In this document: piece by piece, positions 59,205 through 64,000 of the stretch | Position numbering within the stretch: the first letter of the stretch is position 1 | Layout: each line of letters begins with the position of its first letter | NCBI GenBank assembly: GCA_035578155.1 | Contig: JAPWDM010000001.1 | Coordinates: forward strand, 12,375,543-12,439,542 | DNA length: 64,000 nucleotides | Reading direction: 5' to 3' | From: Brachynemurus nebulosus | Taxonomy: Eukaryota > Arthropoda > Insecta > Neuroptera > Myrmeleontidae | Notes under the pieces: model-generated | The model's database searches: none | What the model saw: the letters and a program-made list of their open reading frames with translations, nothing else | Told to the model about the DNA's origin: nothing | Translations under genes and position numbers: made by a program

Positions 59205-60725
59205 CAGAATTTGTACTCATAAGGTGGCGGAGATATTAGGGGGGTCCCAAATCCGGGCCAGCGACATGCCAGCCCGGCCATGTCGGAAATTTGATATAAA
59301 AACTATACCAAGATTTAGTACCTATTTTGTACTAATTTGTACTCCACTTTCAGAATTTGTACTCATAAGATGGCGAAGATATTAAGGGGGTCCCAAATCC
59401 GGGCCAGCCCGGCCATGACGAAATTTTGATATAAAAAGTATACCACGATTTAGTACCTAATTTGTACTAATTTGTACTCCAGTTTCAGAATTTGTACCCT
59501 TAAGATGGCAGGGATATTAAGGGGGTCCCAAAACCAGGCCAGTACAATGCTAGCCCGGCCCTGTCGGAAATTTGATACAAAAACTATACTACGATTTAGT
59601 ACCTATTTTGTACTATGTTGCACTCCAGTTTCAGAATTTGTGCCCCTAAGATGGTGGAGATATTAAGGCGGTCCCGAAACCAGTCCAGTACAATGCAAGC
59701 CCGGCCCTGTGGGAAATTTGATATAAACACTATACCACGATTTAGTACCTACTTTGCACTATGTTGTACTCCAGTTTCAGAATTTGTACCCCTAAGATGC
59801 CACAGATATTAAGGGGGTCTTAAAACTAGTCCAGTACAGTGCCAGCCCGGCCCTGTCGGAAGTTTGATATAAAAACTATACCACGATTTAGTACCTATTT
59901 TGTACTATATTACGCTCCATTTTCAGAATTTGTACCCCTAAGATGGTAGAGGTATTAAGGGGGTCCCAAAACCAGTCCAGTACAATGCCAGTCCGGCCCT
60001 GTCGGTAATTTGATAAAAAAAACTATACCAGGATTTAGTACCTATTTTGTACTATATTGTACTCCATTTTCAAAATTTGTGCCCTTAAGATGGCAGAGAT
60101 ATTAAGGGGGTCCCAAAACTAGACCAGTACAATGCCAGCCCGGTCCTGTCGGAAATTTGATACAAAAACTATAGTACGACTTAGTACACACTTTGTACTA
60201 TGTTGTACTCCAGTTTTAGAATTTGTACCCCTAAGAAGGCAGAGATATTAAGAGGGTCTCAAAACCAGTCCAGTACAGTGCCAGCCCGGCCCTGTCTGAA
60301 GTTTGATATAAAAACTATACCACGATTTAGTACCTATTTTGTAGTATATTACGCTCCATTTTCAAAATTTGTACCCCTAAGATGGTAGAGATATTAAGGG
60401 GGTCCCATAACCAGTCCAGTACAATGCCAGTCCGGCCCTGTCGGAAATTTGATACAAAAACTATAACAGGATTTAGTACCTATTTTGTACTATATTGTAC
60501 TCCATTTTCAGAATTTGTACCCCTAAGATGGCAGAGATATTAAGGGGCTCCGAAAACCGGTCCAGTACAGTGCCAGCCCGGCCCTGTCGGAAATTTGACA
60601 TAAATACTATACCGCGATTTAGTACCTAATTTGTACTAATTCGTACTCGTGTTTCAGAATTTGTACCCCTAAGATATCAGAGATATTAAGAGGGTCCCAA
60701 AACCAGTCCAGTACACTCCAGCCCA
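59205..60725 (+). repeat. Left arm array: eleven ~146-base units
   Basis: The 'cagaatttgtac' anchor recurs at 59205, 59351, 59486, 59632, 59778, 59924, 60071, 60217, 60363, 60509 and 60655. Spacing is 146-147 except one 135-base unit. Each unit has 'aagatggcagagatattaag', 'ggggtcccaaaacc', 'gccagcccggccctgtcgga' and 'gatttagtacctattttgta'. The repeated ~62-codon frames come from the unit. Confidence 0.95.
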
Positions 60726-61029
60726 GACACAACAATTAATTTTAAATCAAGTACCAAAAAAAAATATATTATCCACATTTATCAACAAAAATTTAGAAAT
60801 AAAAAAAAATATATTTCGTAATATTCATTGTCTGGCCTCCCCGCCCCGTATTTGCTTACCTGAAACTCGTTCAACATCAAAGATCGTGATTTTCCTCTCG
60901 CTTCCGGTACACGTGTGTTTATTTACCTTTCTTCTGGGTTTCCCCGTTTCCTGACCGATCCATTTATTGTCTTCACTTTTAGCAAATTTCCAAGACTGAC
61001 TGGCATGACACTGTCCCTGTGTAACCCTT
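60726..61029. other. Unique centre of the foldback element
   Basis: Non-repetitive, with a GC-richer part (60830-60970). A 72-codon minus frame at 60825-61043 has no recognisable domain and its first residues come from a truncated repeat unit. Confidence 0.6.
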
Positions 61030-62790
61030 AATATCCCTGCCATCTTACAGGTAAAAATTTCGAAGCTGGACTCCCCTTAATCTCTCTGCCATCTTAAGGG
61101 TGTAAATTATGAAAATGGAGTACAATATAGCACAAAATAGGTACTAAATACTGGTATAGTTTTTGTATCAAATTTCCGACAGGTCCGGACTGGCAGTGTA
61201 CTTGACTGGGTTTGGGACACCCTTAATATCTTTACCATCTTAGGGGTACAAATTCTGAAAATGGAGCGTAATATAGTATAAAATAGGTACCAAATCGTGT
61301 TATAGTTTTTATATCAAACTTCCGACAGGGCCGGGCTGGCACTGTACTGGACTGGTTTTGAGACCCCCTTAATATATCTGCCATCTTAGGGGTACAAATT
61401 CTAAAACTGGAGTACAACATAGTACAAAGTAGGTACTAAATCTTACTATAGTTTTTGTATCAAATTTCCGACAGGGCCGGGCTAGCATTGTACTGGCCTG
61501 GTTTTGGGACCCCCTTAATATCTCTGCCATCTTAAGGGTAAAAATTTTGAAAATGGAGCACAATATAGTACAAAATAGGTACTAAATCCTTGTATAGTTT
61601 TTGTATCAAATTTCCGACAGGGCCGGGTTGGCATTGTACTGGCCTGGTTTTGGGACCCTTTAATATCTCTGCCATCTTAAGGATACAAATTTTGAAAATG
61701 GAGTACAATATAGTACAAAATAGGTACTAAATCCTGGTATTGATTTTGTATCAAATTACCGACAGGGCCGGACTGGCATTGTACTGGACTGATTTTGGGA
61801 CCCCCTTAATATCTCTGCCATCTTAGGGTTACAAATTCTGAAAATGGAGCGTAATATAGTACAAAATAGGTACTAAATCGTGGTAGAGTTTTTATATCAG
61901 ACTTCCGACAGGGCCGGGCTGGCACTGTACTGGACTGGTTTTGGGACCCCCTTAATATCTGTGCCATCTTAGGGGTACAAATTCTGAAACTGGAGTACAA
62001 CATAGTACAAAGTAGGTACTAAATCGTTGTATAGTTTTTGTATCAAATTTCCGGCAGGGCCGGGCTGGCATTGTTCTGGCCTGGTTTTGGGACCCCCTTA
62101 ATATCTCTGTCATCTTAGGGGTACAAATTCTGAAAACTGAGTACAATATAGTACAAAATAGGTACTAAATCGCGGTGTAGTGTATTCCCACAGGGCCGGG
62201 CTGGCATTGTACTGGACTGGTTTCGGGACCGCCTTAATATCTCCACCATCTTAGGAGCACAAATTCTGAAATTGGAGTGCAACATAGTACAAAATAAGTA
62301 CTAAATCGTAGTATAGTTTTTGTATCAAATTTCCGACAGGGCCGGGCTAGCATTGTACTGGCCTGGTTTTGGGACCCCCTTAATATCCCTGCCATCTTAA
62401 GGGTACAAATTCTGAAACTGGAGTACAAATTAGTACAAATTAGGTACTAAATCGTGGTGTACTTTTTATATCAAAATTTCGTCATGGCCGGGCTGGCCCG
62501 GGTTTGGGACCCCCTTAATATCTCCGCCATCTTATGAGTACAAATGCTGAAAGTGGAGTGCAAATTAGTACAAAATAGGTACTAAATAGTGGTATAGTTT
62601 TTATATCAAATTTCCGACATGGCCGGGCTGGCATGTCCCTGGCCCGGATTTGGGACCCCCCTAATATCTCCGCCACCTTATGAGTACAAATTCTGAAACT
62701 GGGGGTACAAATTAGTACAAATTAGGTACTAAATCGTGGTATAGTTTTGATATCGAATTTCCGACATGGCCGGGCCAGCGACATGCACCT
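61030..62790 (-). repeat. Right arm array: about twelve ~146-base units plus a truncated one
   Basis: Reverse-complement units with the anchor at about 61110, 61254, 61400, 61543, 61689, 61835, 61981, 62127, 62263, 62409, 62543 and 62689. Short units (134-136) lie two and four positions from the outer end, partly mirroring the single 135-base unit near the left end. The innermost unit is truncated (61030-61070). Confidence 0.92.
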
Positions 62791-63570
62791 ATTTATTTCA
62801 TTATAAGTAAAAAAAAATAAAAATAAAAAATAATTAGTAAGTGTCCGGGTCTACACCCTAAACCCGTCTTGATCCGGACACTTACTTAAATAATGTCATA
62901 ACATGCAAACTAACCTCTCCCGTTGGGTTTAGGACAGTGTTTTATATCGTCTGATGTCTTTGAACCTGTCAAAGACTTCAAAATATTTTGTGGGAAGGGA
63001 GAGGGGGCAATGCATATTATGCCTCTCTATGAAGTAAACATACGATATGACACCAGAAGGAGGCATAAACCGCGTAATTTTGGGGGGAATATTAACGTAA
63101 GGATAGTGGGAGTTACAGCTGGTGCGAATCGCGGCAATAGTGTAATAAACTGATGTGTCCGGGTCTAAACGGATATACATGCATAGCAAGTATTTTTTTT
63201 TATATACATCGAATATAACTTCAAACATCATCAAATGATGCGCGATAAAATTCTGAACACATACATATCAAAACTAAAACAATATGACAATTATGACGAA
63301 AATTACATGTCTAAGTTAGACACACATTTTATTTCTTTGAAAAACTGTAGGTTTTTATTTCTTTGAAAAACTGTAGTAAGTAATCTTGTAAAATGAGATA
63401 GTAAATGTTGAAATCCGTAATTTCTATTGGTACAGCTGTTTAGAGGATGTTTTTCTCTCTTTAATGACGTCAAGAACAAATGTTTATTGTTGCATTGTTG
63501 CAAGTTAATGTAGAAATTATTTGCTTTGAAGATTGGTGCAAAGTGTCCGGGTCTAGACGGTTTTACGGTA

Positions 63571-64000
63571 AGTAATTTTCACAGTAGGTCTTTAACACTC
63601 CCCCCCCCCCGACAAGTCTACAAAAATAACGTAGACTGAATAAGAAAATATATTTTTCATTGTCACTGTACATACGAAATTTTTTATATAAATTGTTATG
63701 TCTGTGATATAGTTAACAAAAGATGTCACCATATTTTTCGTTGACATAATAAAATTACTAGTTTTATTTACCATCATATGTATAACTTATAATAAGTATT
63801 TGAAGTATTTGAAAAGATTGAATGAGTCGACGGATGTCGTCGTATAATTTTACAATTTTTAATCTGTTACATACGACAAATATACTTCTGTCAGAATATT
63901 TGACTGTTATAACGAGCAAAAACGAAAAGAAAATGATGTCAACTCATATATATGTTAGACAAATTGTATATTCTATTTAAAGTTTTCCTTATACATCGAA
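63571..64000. other. No gene recognised
   Basis: AT-rich flank with an 11-base C run at 63600-63610. A 61-codon minus frame is unsupported. Confidence 0.5.

Larger units (their letters stand above)
59110..62790. mobile_element. Foldback element of mirrored ~146-base tandem repeats, 3.7 kb
   Basis: Both ends are AGGTGCATGTCGCTGGCCC in inverted orientation. ATTTATTTC directly flanks both ends (59101-59109 and 62791-62799), a 9-bp target duplication. Each arm is a tandem array of about 11-12 units in opposite orientation, around a 0.3-kb unique centre. Drosophila FB elements have the same plan (tandem repeats in long inverted arms, 9-bp duplication), but no sequence relation is claimed. No transposase frame is visible. 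Confidence 0.9.
58961..63568. mobile_element. TA-target transposon hosting a foldback element
   Basis: CCGTAAAACCGCCTAGACCC plus ggacactt on the left is complemented at 63541-63568 (one mismatch) with TA on both sides (58959-58960, 63569-63570). Extra copies of 'gtgtccgggtct' lie inside the right half (about 62842, 62874 inverted, 63155), like the internal terminal-motif copies in the 10298-11476 element. Without the foldback it would be about 0.93 kb. The 76-codon frame 62923-63153 has no recognisable domain. Confidence 0.85.

Noticed and set aside
60825..61043. 72-codon frame in the foldback centre as its transposase
   Set aside because: Too short, no catalytic motif, and its N-terminus is repeat-derived.
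59472..62428. Recurrent ~62-65-codon frames (SFRICTPKMAEILRG…-like) as a protein family
   Set aside because: They are translations of the ~146-base satellite unit on both arms, overlap each other and start or stop at unit positions.

Overview
The window is eukaryotic, AT-rich, and almost entirely made of transposable elements, MITEs, satellites and microsatellites. I find no host protein-coding gene I can defend. The mixture (TA-target Tc1/mariner/pogo-like elements, hAT and piggyBac MITEs, Helitron-like elements, R4/Dong-like and other LINE remnants, a tRNA-derived SINE, long (TA)n tracts) fits an arthropod, most likely an insect. The species cannot be fixed from this sequence alone.

Layout: 1-6.4 kb holds a decayed Helitron-like element, tandem satellites, two copies of a double-hairpin MITE, and a 1.75-kb DNA transposon (4276-6020) with inverted ends, subterminal repeats and a broken DUF7869-type candidate transposase. 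8.7-19.8 kb holds satellites, a pogo-like element disrupted by a hAT MITE, a Helitron-like element, a 77-bp-arm perfect hairpin, a tRNA-like gene, and a transposon whose empty target site can be seen in a second copy of the target repeat. 20.9-31.6 kb holds a SINE split by a TA-target element, a LINE C-terminal fragment, a TA-target element (25.5-26.4 kb), a 1.9-kb foldback element and a ~120-bp satellite. 32-40 kb holds a ~170-bp satellite and a three-level nest of inverted-repeat elements.

40.6-42.7 kb carries a 5'-truncated R4/Dong-like retrotransposon in a (TAA)n tract, with a nonsense codon in its zinc knuckle and a changed endonuclease aspartate. 43-52 kb holds more nested MITEs, a hAT element with a remnant transposase, and a piggyBac MITE. 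52.2-53.7 kb is the C-terminal half of a LINE with an intact 3' reading frame. 54-58.9 kb holds hairpin MITEs, a 218-bp-arm palindrome and an inverted second Helitron copy.

The most striking structure is at 58,961-63,568: a TA-target transposon hosting a 3.7-kb foldback element whose arms are tandem ~146-bp repeats in mirror orientation, bordered by 9-bp direct repeats. The genes do not form pathways. The logic of the window is successive, datable insertion of mobile elements into one another. All family assignments come from motif recognition by eye; no database search was run.
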